In this document: piece after piece, positions 8,533-16,914 of the stretch
How the letters are laid out: each line of letters begins with the position of its first letter
Numbering within the stretch: position 1 is the stretch's first letter
Origin: Massilistercora timonensis
GTDB lineage: Bacteria; Bacillota; Clostridia; Lachnospirales; Lachnospiraceae
NCBI RefSeq assembly: GCF_900312975.1
Contig: NZ_LT990039.1
Coordinates: forward strand, 1,612,001-1,676,000
DNA length: 64,000 nucleotides
Direction of reading: 5' to 3'
Position numbers and translations under genes: made by a program
The notes under the pieces: generated by a model
What the model was told of the DNA's origin: nothing
The model's database searches: none
What the model saw: only the letters and a program-made list of their open reading frames with translations

Positions 8533-9904
8533 GAGGCTGTTAAAGCTTACGAACATTTCTCTGTGTATTCTGGAGGGGGAATGCGTGGGATTTTTCGGCC
8601 TTTCTTATTCGGGAAAAAACTTTCTTGTGAGCCTTCTCACCGGACAGATCGAGGGGGCGTCCGGAAAGTTTTCTTTTTCCATTGACGGACAGAAGGTGGA
8701 CAGCAATAAAGAACTGAAGAAAAAGGTGTACCATATGACCGCCCAGAATTATCTGATCGGAGACTGGACTGTGGCGGAGTATATTGGCCTGGTGGACTCC
8801 AGAGGATTTGGGTTGATCCTGCGCAAGAATGTGATCGAGGAGACAGTAAAGCAATATTTTGACATGCTGGGACTGGAGATAGATGTATCCCGCAAGCTGA
8901 GAGATATCAGCGAGGCTGAAAAGCGGGTGGTAGATCTTGTGAAGGCGTTGAACAAAGGCACCAGACTGGTAGTTATTGAAGATGAATTTGAGGGGATGGA
9001 TGCCGGGGATATCCGGACCTTCGAAAAGGCGATGAAGGACCTGATCGCCGGCCGGATGGCTGTGATCATAAGCAGTAATTCCCATGTGGTCATGGAGACT
9101 CTTTCCGATAAATATGTGTTCTTTAGCAAAGGGCAGATCGTGAAGAAATGTTCCCGGGATTTTATCCGGGATAAGGAGCAGCTGGAAAGATATCTTCTGG
9201 GAGATATGGTGGTGTCGCCGGAATCTGAACCGGGTCCGCAGGTGCAGGAGCATAACGGACGGGAGAATGTAATTTACCGGGTGAAAGGGCTGCGCCTGCA
9301 GAGTGGGGAGCAGCGGGATTTTGCCTTTGCCCGGGGAGAAGTGACGACCTTTCTGATCCTGAACGGGCGGGAGAAGGAAGATTTTTTCCTGGCCCTTTCC
9401 GGAAGGCGAAGGGATGAGGAGACGGTGTATCTTCTGGACGGCATCCGCCTTGATGCGCCGGGTACAGACCTGTTTGTCAGAAATAAGATCGTCTCCGTTA
9501 AAAACATGGGGGGAAGCGAGGAACTGTTCTCCAAGATGACGGTGGAGGAGAACCTTCTTATGCCTTCCCTTAGCAAGCTTTCTTCCTGGGATTATGTGGC
9601 AGCCTCCGGCGGACTGATGAAGATGGCTTTCCGGGATGGCGGGACCAAAGATATGGAGCAGAATACACTGACGGGAAATCTGAAGATCAATGAGATGATC
9701 CGCCTGATCCTGGAGCGGTGGTACTTCTATAATCCCCGGGTACTGGTTTTGTTTGAACCTTTCATCATGTGCGATGCGCAGGGGATCTCCATCGTGAAGG
9801 CTTACATCCGTAAATTTGCCCAGCGGGGAACCGCCGTCATCATTTGCCAGTCCAGGGAAGAGTATATTGAGGATCTTTCTGACCGGATCCTGCGTATCCG
9901 ATGA
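8486..9904 (+). CDS. Degenerate RbsA-like double ABC ATPase, probably regulatory
   Basis: A 472-residue protein with the two-domain layout of sugar importer ATPases (RbsA/MglA) but broken motifs. The first P-loop reads GLSYSGKN, without the Ser/Thr after Lys. The signature is replaced by ISEAEKRVVDL. Walker B survives partly (LVVIEDEFEGMD). The second half has no P-loop at all (FLILNGREKEDF). A genuine, complete RbsA is encoded further down at 11111, so this copy is not the transporter engine. The gene overlaps the kinase gene by 47 bases and precedes the binding protein. The ATG at 8486 was preferred to 8468 because GGGAGACAGAAG sits before it. The function is unknown; a link between transporter and kinase is a hypothesis. 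Confidence 0.75.
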   Translation: MKREILRISNLNYRHERLLKLTNISLCILEGECVGFFGLSYSGKNFLVSLLTGQIEGASGKFSFSIDGQKVDSNKELKKKVYHMTAQNYLIGDWTVAEYIGLVDSRGFGLILRKNVIEETVKQYFDMLGLEIDVSRKLRDISEAEKRVVDLVKALNKGTRLVVIEDEFEGMDAGDIRTFEKAMKDLIAGRMAVIISSNSHVVMETLSDKYVFFSKGQIVKKCSRDFIRDKEQLERYLLGDMVVSPESEPGPQVQEHNGRENVIYRVKGLRLQSGEQRDFAFARGEVTTFLILNGREKEDFFLALSGRRRDEETVYLLDGIRLDAPGTDLFVRNKIVSVKNMGGSEELFSKMTVEENLLMPSLSKLSSWDYVAASGGLMKMAFRDGGTKDMEQNTLTGNLKINEMIRLILERWYFYNPRVLVLFEPFIMCDAQGISIVKAYIRKFAQRGTAVIICQSREEYIEDLSDRILRIR

Positions 9905-9943
9905 CATCTTAAAATTATCCCCCTTATTCTAAATGTTCTCTCA

Positions 9944-9972
9944 TTGGAGGGGAAATGGCTTTGTTTTATAAT
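9944..9972 (+). promoter_or_regulatory. Promoter of the sugar importer genes
   Basis: TTGGAG (9944-9949), a 17-base spacer and TATAAT (9967-9972), about 45 bases before the binding-protein start codon. It lets the importer operon be driven separately from the two-component genes. Confidence 0.65.
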
Positions 9973-10017
9973 AAAATTATTCCAAAGAGAACTAATATCT
10001 GGAAAAGGAGGAGAAAA

Positions 10018-11016
10018 ATGAAAAAGAAAATTTTAGCAGTATTGTTGACAGCAGCTATGGTCGGAACGCTGGCAGTAGGCTGCTCAGGCGGAAGCGAAGA
10101 AGGCGGCTCCAGTGAAGGGGGCGGCGGCGCAGCGGAAGATATGACATTCGTTGTAGTTCCCAAGTGCGTACATGCCTGGTTCGATGAAGTAAACAAGGGC
10201 GCGCAGAAACAGGCAGATCTGCTTTCTGAGCAGCTTGGCGTTGAGGTTACCATCGACTACCGTGCACCGGAAGCGGCAGAAGTTTCTGAACAGAACTCCG
10301 TATTGGAGCAGGCGGCAGCTACCGAACCCACAGCGATCCTGATCGACCCCGTTGATTATGACGGAAGCGCGGACATCATCGAGGAGATCCAGGGAAGAGA
10401 TATCCCGGTTATCCTGTTTGACGCTCCGTCACCGGAAGGAAGCGGACTTACTTCTGTAGGTAATGACTTCGCAGAGCAGGCAACCATCGCCGTTGATATG
10501 CTGATCGAAGAGATGGGAACATCTGGAAAAGTTGCAGTTATGCAGGGTGCTCCTACCGCTCCGAACCACGCAGAGAGATATCAGGCACATCTGGATGCCC
10601 TTGCTGAGTATCCGGACATCGAAGTGATCGATGGTGGTATCGACAATGATAACGTTGAGACAGCACAGTCTCAGGCAGCAGCCGTTCTGGCAGCGAACCC
10701 GGACCTGACCGGATATCTGAACTGTGACGCCTGCGGCGCCGGCGTAGCAGCAGCCATTGAAGAAAAAGGCATGCAGGATCAGATCACATTCGTAGCAATG
10801 GATAACCTGATCGAGATCCTTGAGTATGTGAAGAGCGGAACCATCACAGCTACATCTTCCACACTTCCTCAGGAGCAGGGAATGTACGCGGTTCTGATGG
10901 CATACCAGGCAGCACAGGGAATGTCCCTTCCTGCAATGGTTGACACCGGTATCGGACAGATCACAGCAGACAATGTAGACGAGTGGATCGAGATTGTCAG
11001 CGCACAGTCAGAATAA
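10018..11016 (+). CDS. Sugar ABC transporter substrate-binding lipoprotein (RbsB-like)
   Basis: A 332-residue type I periplasmic-binding-protein fold. A signal peptide ends in a lipobox (LAVGC, Cys22), so it is tethered to the outer face of the membrane. The following SGGSEEGGSSEGGGG is a flexible linker. Motifs of the ribose/galactose group are visible (ILIDPVDYDG, VILFDAPSPEG, GYLNCDACGAG). It captures a small sugar or polyol for the importer encoded next. The start at 10018 follows AAAAGGAGGAGAAAA. A terminator-like hairpin follows the stop, which would give more binding protein than membrane components. The ligand cannot be read from the sequence. Confidence 0.88.
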   Translation: MKKKILAVLLTAAMVGTLAVGCSGGSEEGGSSEGGGGAAEDMTFVVVPKCVHAWFDEVNKGAQKQADLLSEQLGVEVTIDYRAPEAAEVSEQNSVLEQAAATEPTAILIDPVDYDGSADIIEEIQGRDIPVILFDAPSPEGSGLTSVGNDFAEQATIAVDMLIEEMGTSGKVAVMQGAPTAPNHAERYQAHLDALAEYPDIEVIDGGIDNDNVETAQSQAAAVLAANPDLTGYLNCDACGAGVAAAIEEKGMQDQITFVAMDNLIEILEYVKSGTITATSSTLPQEQGMYAVLMAYQAAQGMSLPAMVDTGIGQITADNVDEWIEIVSAQSE

Positions 11017-11046
11017 GCGGATTTAAAGAATTAAGATATTAGTAAA

Positions 11047-11095
11047 GCGGGGGCTTGTGACTCGGATTTATTCAAGTTGCTCGCCCCCGCTTTTT
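11047..11095 (+). terminator. Hairpin with T-run between binding-protein and ATPase genes
   Basis: GCGGGGGC (11047-11054) pairs with GCCCCCGC (11083-11090), followed by five T. Its position inside the operon suggests partial termination that adjusts the ratio of binding protein to transporter. Confidence 0.75.
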
Positions 11096-11110
11096 ATGAG
11101 GAGCAAGTCT

Positions 11111-12592
11111 ATGAAAATATTAGAAGCGAAAAATATTACGAAAATGTTTCCGGGTGTTGTGGCGCTGGACTCTGTAGATGTTGCTTTTGAACCAGGAGAA
11201 ATACATGCGATCATCGGAGAGAATGGAGCAGGGAAAAGTACGCTCATCAAATGTCTTACCGGCGTATATGAGCCGGAAGAGGGTGAGGTGCTGATCGAGG
11301 GAGAAAACGCGATAAAGAACAAAGCCCTTTTTGATAAAGTCGCGTATGTACCTCAGGAGATCGACCTGTTTAACTATATGTCAGTTGCGGAGAACCTGTT
11401 CATGCCTTATGAGAAATCTGGTATAAAAGGAACGGTAAATCAGAAAGAACTGGAGGAGCGGGCGATCCCTATCCTGGAGAAGTTCTCCATCCCTATCAAA
11501 CCCAATGAACTGGTTAAGGATATCTCTGTATCTTCACAGCAGCTTCTGCAGATCGCCCGGGCGACCGTACATGAGGATTATGACGTATTGATGCTGGACG
11601 AGCCGACCACCAGTCTGACAAGCAGAGATACGGAGATTCTTTTTGACATTATCCGGAAGATCAAGGAAGAGAATAAGGCGATCATCTTCATTTCCCATAA
11701 GCTGGAGGAGATCTTCCTGCTGGCGAATGTGATCACCGTATTCCGGAATGGAAAGAAAGTGGCATTCTCCCCCACAAAGGATGTAGATACAAACTGGGTT
11801 ATCCGGCAGATGACAGGTCATGAAGTGGATCAGAATCAGCGATTTTATTCTACCAAGGTGTCGGATGAAGTACTGCTGGAGGTAGATAACCTCACCGGCG
11901 AGAAATTTACCAATGTCAGCTTTAAGCTGAAGAAGGGAGAGATCCTGGGCTTCTCCGGGCTTGTAGGCGCCGGGCGGAGCGAACTTATGCAGGCGATCTT
12001 CGGATATCTTCCGGTTTACGCAGGGTCCGTCAAGCTGGGAGGACAGGACTGGAAGCTGGGAGACACCAATTATTCTGTGAAGCACGGACTGGTCTATCTC
12101 CCGGAGGAACGGAAAAAGCAGGGAATCCTTCCGGTGCTCTCTATCCGGGAGAATATCTCGGTGTCCGTACTGGATGAAGTGAAGAGCGGGATCAACATTT
12201 CCAGGAAAAAGGAAGAGGATCTGGCACAGCAGGTGATCGAGACATATGATGTGAAGACTCCGGGATCGGATAAAGAGATCCAGTTCCTTTCCGGCGGTAA
12301 CCAGCAGAAGGTAATTATCGGACGGGCCATGGCCGGAAAACCCAGGCTTTTGATCTTCGACGAGCCCACCAAAGGTATCGATGTGGGAACCAAGACAGAG
12401 ATCTACCGTCTGATGAAAAAGCTTGCGGAGGAAGAGGAGATCGGTATCATCATGATCTCGTCAGAAATGGAAGAGGTTATGAAGTGTTCCAACAGAGTCA
12501 TCGCAATGTATGAAGGAAAAGTGGCCGGAGAGTTCGATGAGCACGCCGGGCAGCAGGATGTGCTTGGAGCCATCATCGGAGTAAATTCGTAA
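11111..12592 (+). CDS. Sugar ABC transporter ATP-binding protein (RbsA/MglA-like)
   Basis: A 493-residue double ATPase that powers the importer at the cytoplasmic face. The first domain is complete: Walker A GENGAGKST, Walker B VLMLDEPTTSL. The second has the usual RbsA deviation, GLVGAGRSE in place of a P-loop, plus FLSGGNQQKVIIGRAM and LLIFDEPTKGIDVG. This matches working members of the family, in contrast to the broken paralogue at 8486. The start is the ATG at 11111, preceded by GAGGAGC. The permease gene follows 21 bases later. Confidence 0.92.
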   Translation: MKILEAKNITKMFPGVVALDSVDVAFEPGEIHAIIGENGAGKSTLIKCLTGVYEPEEGEVLIEGENAIKNKALFDKVAYVPQEIDLFNYMSVAENLFMPYEKSGIKGTVNQKELEERAIPILEKFSIPIKPNELVKDISVSSQQLLQIARATVHEDYDVLMLDEPTTSLTSRDTEILFDIIRKIKEENKAIIFISHKLEEIFLLANVITVFRNGKKVAFSPTKDVDTNWVIRQMTGHEVDQNQRFYSTKVSDEVLLEVDNLTGEKFTNVSFKLKKGEILGFSGLVGAGRSELMQAIFGYLPVYAGSVKLGGQDWKLGDTNYSVKHGLVYLPEERKKQGILPVLSIRENISVSVLDEVKSGINISRKKEEDLAQQVIETYDVKTPGSDKEIQFLSGGNQQKVIIGRAMAGKPRLLIFDEPTKGIDVGTKTEIYRLMKKLAEEEEIGIIMISSEMEEVMKCSNRVIAMYEGKVAGEFDEHAGQQDVLGAIIGVNS

Positions 12593-12613
12593 ATAAAAGA
12601 GGAGTTTGTTGTT

Positions 12614-13621
12614 ATGGGAAAAGAAAATACAAATCAGAAATCTGGCAACGCGGTGTTAAATGCGTTGAAAAAAAGTAATATGACGGCAATGGCAGCCATA
12701 CTGGTCATTATGATCATCATCGCCAGCGTTGTATCCCCTCACTTTTTGAATATCTACAATCTGCAGTCCGTATTACGTGACCTTGCATTTATCGGGATGA
12801 TCGGTATCGCGCAGTCGCTGCTTCTTCTGGTGGGAGAGCTGGATCTGTCCGTTGGAAAGATCGCCTGCCTGTGCGGTATCCTTTCCGGTATGCTGATGGT
12901 GAACGCGGGAGTGAATCCCTGGCTGTCTCTGCTGGTGGGAATGATCCTGGGCGTTGTATTTGGATTTATCAATGGTATCATCATCACCCGTCTCCGTCTG
13001 AATTCCATGGTTGCCACCATCGGTATGCAGGGCGTGTACGGAGGCGTGAACCTGGTAATCACCAAAGGAAAAGCGGTAACCGGGATTCCGGACGACGTTC
13101 AGTTTCTTGGAAAAAATTCTATCGGACCGGTGCCGATCCCATTTGTCATCTGTCTGATCGTCCTGATCATCATCTTATTTATGGTGAAGAAGACCAAAAC
13201 AGGACGTTATATCTATGCGATCGGAAACAGTATGGAAGCGGCGAAGATCCTTGGCATTAAGGTAGACCGTATCCGGGTGATGATCTATTCCATCGTGGGT
13301 CTGATCTCCTCCCTGGCAGGTCTTCTCTATGTATGTCGTCTGGGTTCCGCGCAGACAGCCATCGGTGAGGATTGGCCGATGAACTCGATCGCGGCGTCCG
13401 TTATCGGCGGTCTCTCTCTGACAGGCGGCGTGGGCAATCCGGCAGGGGCCCTGATCGGCGCGGCTGTGATCACAATTATCCAGAATATCATCGTTCTGTT
13501 TGGCGTCAACTCCTACTGGCAGTCAGCAGTCAGCGGAATCGTGGTTGTTCTGGCCATCTCCTTCAGTTCGATCTCTGATATCGTACGTGAGCGGAGACAG
13601 AGAAGGATCAAACTGAACTAA
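12614..13621 (+). CDS. Sugar ABC transporter permease (RbsC-like)
   Basis: A 335-residue inner-membrane permease with about eight to ten hydrophobic segments. Family hallmarks include LLLVGELDLSVGKIACLCGI and a C-terminal GGLSLTGGVGNPAGALIGA. It forms the channel of the importer with the preceding ATPase. The ribosome site GAGGAG lies 12 bases before the ATG, a rather long spacing. Confidence 0.92.
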   Translation: MGKENTNQKSGNAVLNALKKSNMTAMAAILVIMIIIASVVSPHFLNIYNLQSVLRDLAFIGMIGIAQSLLLLVGELDLSVGKIACLCGILSGMLMVNAGVNPWLSLLVGMILGVVFGFINGIIITRLRLNSMVATIGMQGVYGGVNLVITKGKAVTGIPDDVQFLGKNSIGPVPIPFVICLIVLIIILFMVKKTKTGRYIYAIGNSMEAAKILGIKVDRIRVMIYSIVGLISSLAGLLYVCRLGSAQTAIGEDWPMNSIAASVIGGLSLTGGVGNPAGALIGAAVITIIQNIIVLFGVNSYWQSAVSGIVVVLAISFSSISDIVRERRQRRIKLN

Positions 13622-13655
13622 TTATAAAATGTTATGTGACAGAAGGAGGAGCAGG

Positions 13656-14546
13656 ATGGTTAAATTAGGATTAAATCTTTCATTTGCGGTAAAACGCTGG
13701 CTGGATCCGGTTCAGTTGGCAAAGATGATAAAAAATGATTTTAAGATTGATCATGTTCAGTTCACCTGGGATCTTATTGATCCCTGGTGGCCTGAGGAAT
13801 ATCGGGATGTAATGGTACATCAGTACAAAGAAGCTTTTGCGGATGCAGGAGTAGTGATCGACGGCACATTCGGAGGCCTGGCCTCTTATTCTTACGCTCA
13901 TCTGCTTGCGCCGGCCAAAGAGCAGAGACGGGCTGCGGTGGCGTTCTTTAAGAGAGCTATCGATCTGACGGCAGAGATGGGCTGTCCGGTGATGGGAACT
14001 CCGGTAGGCGGGATGAGCTATGATGACGCCAGAGATCCGAAAAGGAGAGAGGAGCTCTATCTGGATATGCTGGAATCTCTGCGGGAGCTGGCGGCTTACG
14101 GGAAGGAGAAGGGGATCGAGGAGATCCACATTGAGGCGACGCCTCTGATCACGGAATTTCCTCACAGCCCGGAAGTTTCCGTTAAGATGATGCAGGATCT
14201 GGAAGGATCTGCTATTCCCATTAAGCTGTTGATCGACTGGGGACACGCGTTGTTTAAACCGCTTCTGAAGGAAGAGGCGGATATGGATCTGTGGTTTGAA
14301 AAGTGCGCGCCCTATATTGGTTCCATCCATCTGCAGCAGACAGACGGTCTGTGGGACCGGCACTGGGATTTCACCAATGAAAACGGGATCGTTACCGGAA
14401 AGATGATAAAAGAAGCGACCGAGAAAGCGCATCTGGACGATATCCCCCAGTATCTGGAGGTTGTCACCATCTTCGAGGACGACGACGATCACGTTTACGA
14501 CGGAATGAAGAAGACCATGGATTATCTCCATAAGGAACTGGATTAG
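13656..14546 (+). CDS. Sugar phosphate isomerase/epimerase (TIM barrel, AP-endonuclease-2 family)
   Basis: A 296-residue xylose-isomerase-like TIM barrel. Visible features are the N-terminal strand KLGLNLSFAVKRW, the FTWDLIDPWW loop, metal-ligand-type segments EEIHIEATPL (Glu), LLIDWGHALF (Asp, His) and IGSIHLQQTDGLWDRHWDF (His, Asp). Members convert aldoses and ketoses or epimerise sugars and their phosphates, usually with a divalent metal. The start MVKLGLN at 13656 follows AAGGAGGAGCAGG. It lies between the importer and a SIS protein, so it probably acts on the imported sugar or its phosphate. The reaction is unknown. Confidence 0.82.
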   Translation: MVKLGLNLSFAVKRWLDPVQLAKMIKNDFKIDHVQFTWDLIDPWWPEEYRDVMVHQYKEAFADAGVVIDGTFGGLASYSYAHLLAPAKEQRRAAVAFFKRAIDLTAEMGCPVMGTPVGGMSYDDARDPKRREELYLDMLESLRELAAYGKEKGIEEIHIEATPLITEFPHSPEVSVKMMQDLEGSAIPIKLLIDWGHALFKPLLKEEADMDLWFEKCAPYIGSIHLQQTDGLWDRHWDFTNENGIVTGKMIKEATEKAHLDDIPQYLEVVTIFEDDDDHVYDGMKKTMDYLHKELD

Positions 14547-14562
14547 CCGGGAGGTGTGCAGA

Positions 14563-15126
14563 GTGGATTACAAAGAGACGTATGAAAAAATCCTGGCGGA
14601 ACACAGACAGGTCTATGAGAGACTGGATCAGGCCGGGATGCGGGAATTTATCGAGGAAGTGAAGAAGCATGACCGGATCTTCCTGATCGGTGTGGGAAGA
14701 GAAGGTATGGCTACGAGAGCATTTGCCATGAGGCTCATGCATATGGGCAAGGAGATCCACTGGATCTGGGACGACACCACCCCGTCTATCGGCGAGGGAG
14801 ATCTTCTGATCGCTACGCTGGGAGACGGACGGATCGGCCATATAAACTATGTGTGTGAGAGAGCAAAAGAGGCGGGGGCTATGATCTATGTGGTCACCGG
14901 TTCACCCAGCGGCGATACAGCCAAAAACCTGGCGGACAAGGTGTTCTTTGTTCCGGCGGCGGTATACCGGGGAACTGACGATGTGGTGCCTTCTTTCCAG
15001 CCTATGGGAAATCTGTTCGAACAGTGTCTGTTTGTGGTATTTGATATTATTGTGATGACCATCGTCGACGAGACGGAGGGGCTGACATTTGAGAAAATGT
15101 CGAAACGCCACAGAAATATAGAATAA
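14563..15126 (+). CDS. SIS-domain sugar isomerase (6-phospho-3-hexuloisomerase-like)
   Basis: A 187-residue protein made of a single SIS fold, the length of hexulose-6-phosphate isomerases (HxlB). The phosphosugar-binding segments are IFLIGVGREGMATRAFAMRL near residue 45 and IYVVTGSPSGDTAKNLAD near 115. The GTG at 14563 is chosen as start because GGGAGG ends eight bases before it; the GTG at 14554 overlaps that site. With a DHA-type kinase directly downstream it could isomerise a ketose phosphate. No hexulose-phosphate synthase gene is nearby, so the classic formaldehyde pathway is unlikely. Confidence 0.8.
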   Translation: MDYKETYEKILAEHRQVYERLDQAGMREFIEEVKKHDRIFLIGVGREGMATRAFAMRLMHMGKEIHWIWDDTTPSIGEGDLLIATLGDGRIGHINYVCERAKEAGAMIYVVTGSPSGDTAKNLADKVFFVPAAVYRGTDDVVPSFQPMGNLFEQCLFVVFDIIVMTIVDETEGLTFEKMSKRHRNIE

Positions 15127-15140
15127 AGGAGATGTCTTAA

Positions 15141-16901
15141 GTGAGCACGAAGAAAATTCTGAATCGGGATGTGGAAAATGTTGTTGAGGAAAATCTTACC
15201 GGTTTTCTGATGGCCTACAAGAAGTATTACAAAAAAGTGGGCGAATATAACGCATTTAAGTACAAAGGGCAGAGAAAGGATAAGGTTGCCCTGGTGATCG
15301 GAGGCGGAAGCGGACATGAGCCGTTGTTCCCGGGATACTGTGGCGCAGGGCTTGCGGATGCGGTTGCCTGTGGGAATATCTGTGCCTCTCCCAATCCGGA
15401 GCTGATCACAAAGGCTGCCCAGGCAGTAGACCAGGGCAAAGGCGTGCTTTTTGTCTACAACAACTATGCCGGTGATAATCTGAACTTTGATATGGCAGAG
15501 GAAATGTGCCGGGCAGAAGGAATGAAGACCGCCCATGTAAGAGAGTGGGACGACCTGGCGTCTGCGCCGAAAGAGCGGATCACAGACCGCCGGGGCATCG
15601 CCGGAGTGGTCTACACTATCAAGATCGCCGGAGCAGCCTGTGATGCAGGACTTGACCTGGACGAGGTAGTGCGGATCACCGAGAAGGCAAGAGACAATAC
15701 CAACACCATCGGAGTAGCCACTGCGCCGGGAACACTGCCGGGAAATGAGAAGCCCACTTTTGAGCTGGCGGATGATGAGATGGAATTTGGAATGGGGCTT
15801 CACGGCGAGCCGGGTATCGAACGGACCAAGATGATGTACTGCAGCGATATGGTAGAGCGGATGTACAATGAGCTGATGGCCGAGATGAACCTGAAGGAAG
15901 GAGACGAGGTGGCAGTTCTTGTCAATGGTCTTGGATCTACACCTCTGCTGGAGCTGAACCTGGTTTATTACGAGCTCTATAAACGGATGCACAGAGACGG
16001 AATAAAGGTATATGATGCCGAGGTTAAGATCTACTGTACCTGCATGGAGATGGGCGGATTCTCCATTTCCTTCCTGAAGCTGGACGATGAGCTGAAGAAA
16101 TATTACGATGCACCCTGTTTCTCCCCCTATTACGCAAAAGGCGCCTTTACTGGCGTGGCAGAAGATCTGGGAGCGGACGAGGCTGATGAGGAAGAGCCGG
16201 AGTTTGACGAGCAGGATGTAGAGCCGGCAGAGATCGTAAGGAGCAAAGAAGGGGTTCTGGAGGAACTGAGCGCGGAAGATACCAGGAATATGCTGCTCTA
16301 TGTAGCAGATAAGATCATTGCCAACAAGCCTTATCTGACAGAGGTGGACAGCGCCATCGGCGACGGCGACCATGGCATCGGTATGGCCGGCGGCATGCAG
16401 AAAGCCAAGAAGAAACTTCTGAAGATGCAGGGAGAGGAGAATGCCTACCACCTGTTTGAGACGGCAGGAGAGGCTATGCTCATGTCTATGGGCGGAGCGT
16501 CCGGAGTTATTTTTGGAAGCCTTTACCTTGCAGGCGCCAAGGGCATGGAGCCCAAGGGTGTGATCACAGCGGAAGACCTGGCGGCCATGGAGCGAAAGAG
16601 TCTGGCGGCGATCCAGGAAAGAGGCGGCGCCCAGGTTGGCGATAAGACCATGGTTGACGCGCTGGCGCCGGCAGTGGAGGCACTGGAAGCAAACAGCGGG
16701 AAAGGCCTGCTGGAAATGCTTAAGGCAACGGAAGAGGCAGCCAGATGCGGTATGGAAAATACGAAGAAATATGTGGCCAAATTTGGCCGGGCAAAATCCC
16801 TGCTTGAGCGGGCCATCGGCCATCAGGACGCAGGCGCTACTTCTGTATATCTGATCTTCCAGGGAATGAGAGAATTCGTGGAAGGCACTATGACAAAATA
16901 A
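15141..16901 (+). CDS. Dihydroxyacetone-kinase family protein (DhaK-DhaL fusion)
   Basis: An ATP-dependent ketose kinase of 586 residues. The DhaK domain (1 to about 330) has GGGSGHEPLFPGYCG and GLHGEPGIER, where H221 would bind the substrate carbonyl covalently. The DhaL domain (about 370-586) carries the Mg-ATP motif AIGDGDHGIGMAGGM. Fused ATP-type kinases phosphorylate dihydroxyacetone, but relatives act on erythrulose and other short ketoses. A linker of about 25 mostly acidic residues (ADEADEEEPEFDEQDVEPAE) joins the halves. It starts with GTG after AAAGGAGATGTCTTAA, 14 bases after the SIS gene. With two isomerases and an RbsBAC-type importer next to it, the substrate is more likely a tetrose, pentose or branched ketose than dihydroxyacetone; that is inference. 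Confidence 0.88.
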   Translation: MSTKKILNRDVENVVEENLTGFLMAYKKYYKKVGEYNAFKYKGQRKDKVALVIGGGSGHEPLFPGYCGAGLADAVACGNICASPNPELITKAAQAVDQGKGVLFVYNNYAGDNLNFDMAEEMCRAEGMKTAHVREWDDLASAPKERITDRRGIAGVVYTIKIAGAACDAGLDLDEVVRITEKARDNTNTIGVATAPGTLPGNEKPTFELADDEMEFGMGLHGEPGIERTKMMYCSDMVERMYNELMAEMNLKEGDEVAVLVNGLGSTPLLELNLVYYELYKRMHRDGIKVYDAEVKIYCTCMEMGGFSISFLKLDDELKKYYDAPCFSPYYAKGAFTGVAEDLGADEADEEEPEFDEQDVEPAEIVRSKEGVLEELSAEDTRNMLLYVADKIIANKPYLTEVDSAIGDGDHGIGMAGGMQKAKKKLLKMQGEENAYHLFETAGEAMLMSMGGASGVIFGSLYLAGAKGMEPKGVITAEDLAAMERKSLAAIQERGGAQVGDKTMVDALAPAVEALEANSGKGLLEMLKATEEAARCGMENTKKYVAKFGRAKSLLERAIGHQDAGATSVYLIFQGMREFVEGTMTK

Positions 16902-16914
16902 TCAGGAGGCGCTT

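Noticed and set aside
14563..15126. Ribulose monophosphate (formaldehyde) pathway
   Set aside because: The SIS protein resembles hexulose-phosphate isomerase, but no hexulose-phosphate synthase is present and the rest of the locus is sugar uptake.
14886..16823. 645-codon open frame on the minus strand
   Set aside because: It lies antisense to the SIS and DhaK-DhaL genes, whose motifs are clear. The product is rich in Cys, His and Leu without domains, as expected for a shadow frame in a GC-rich gene.
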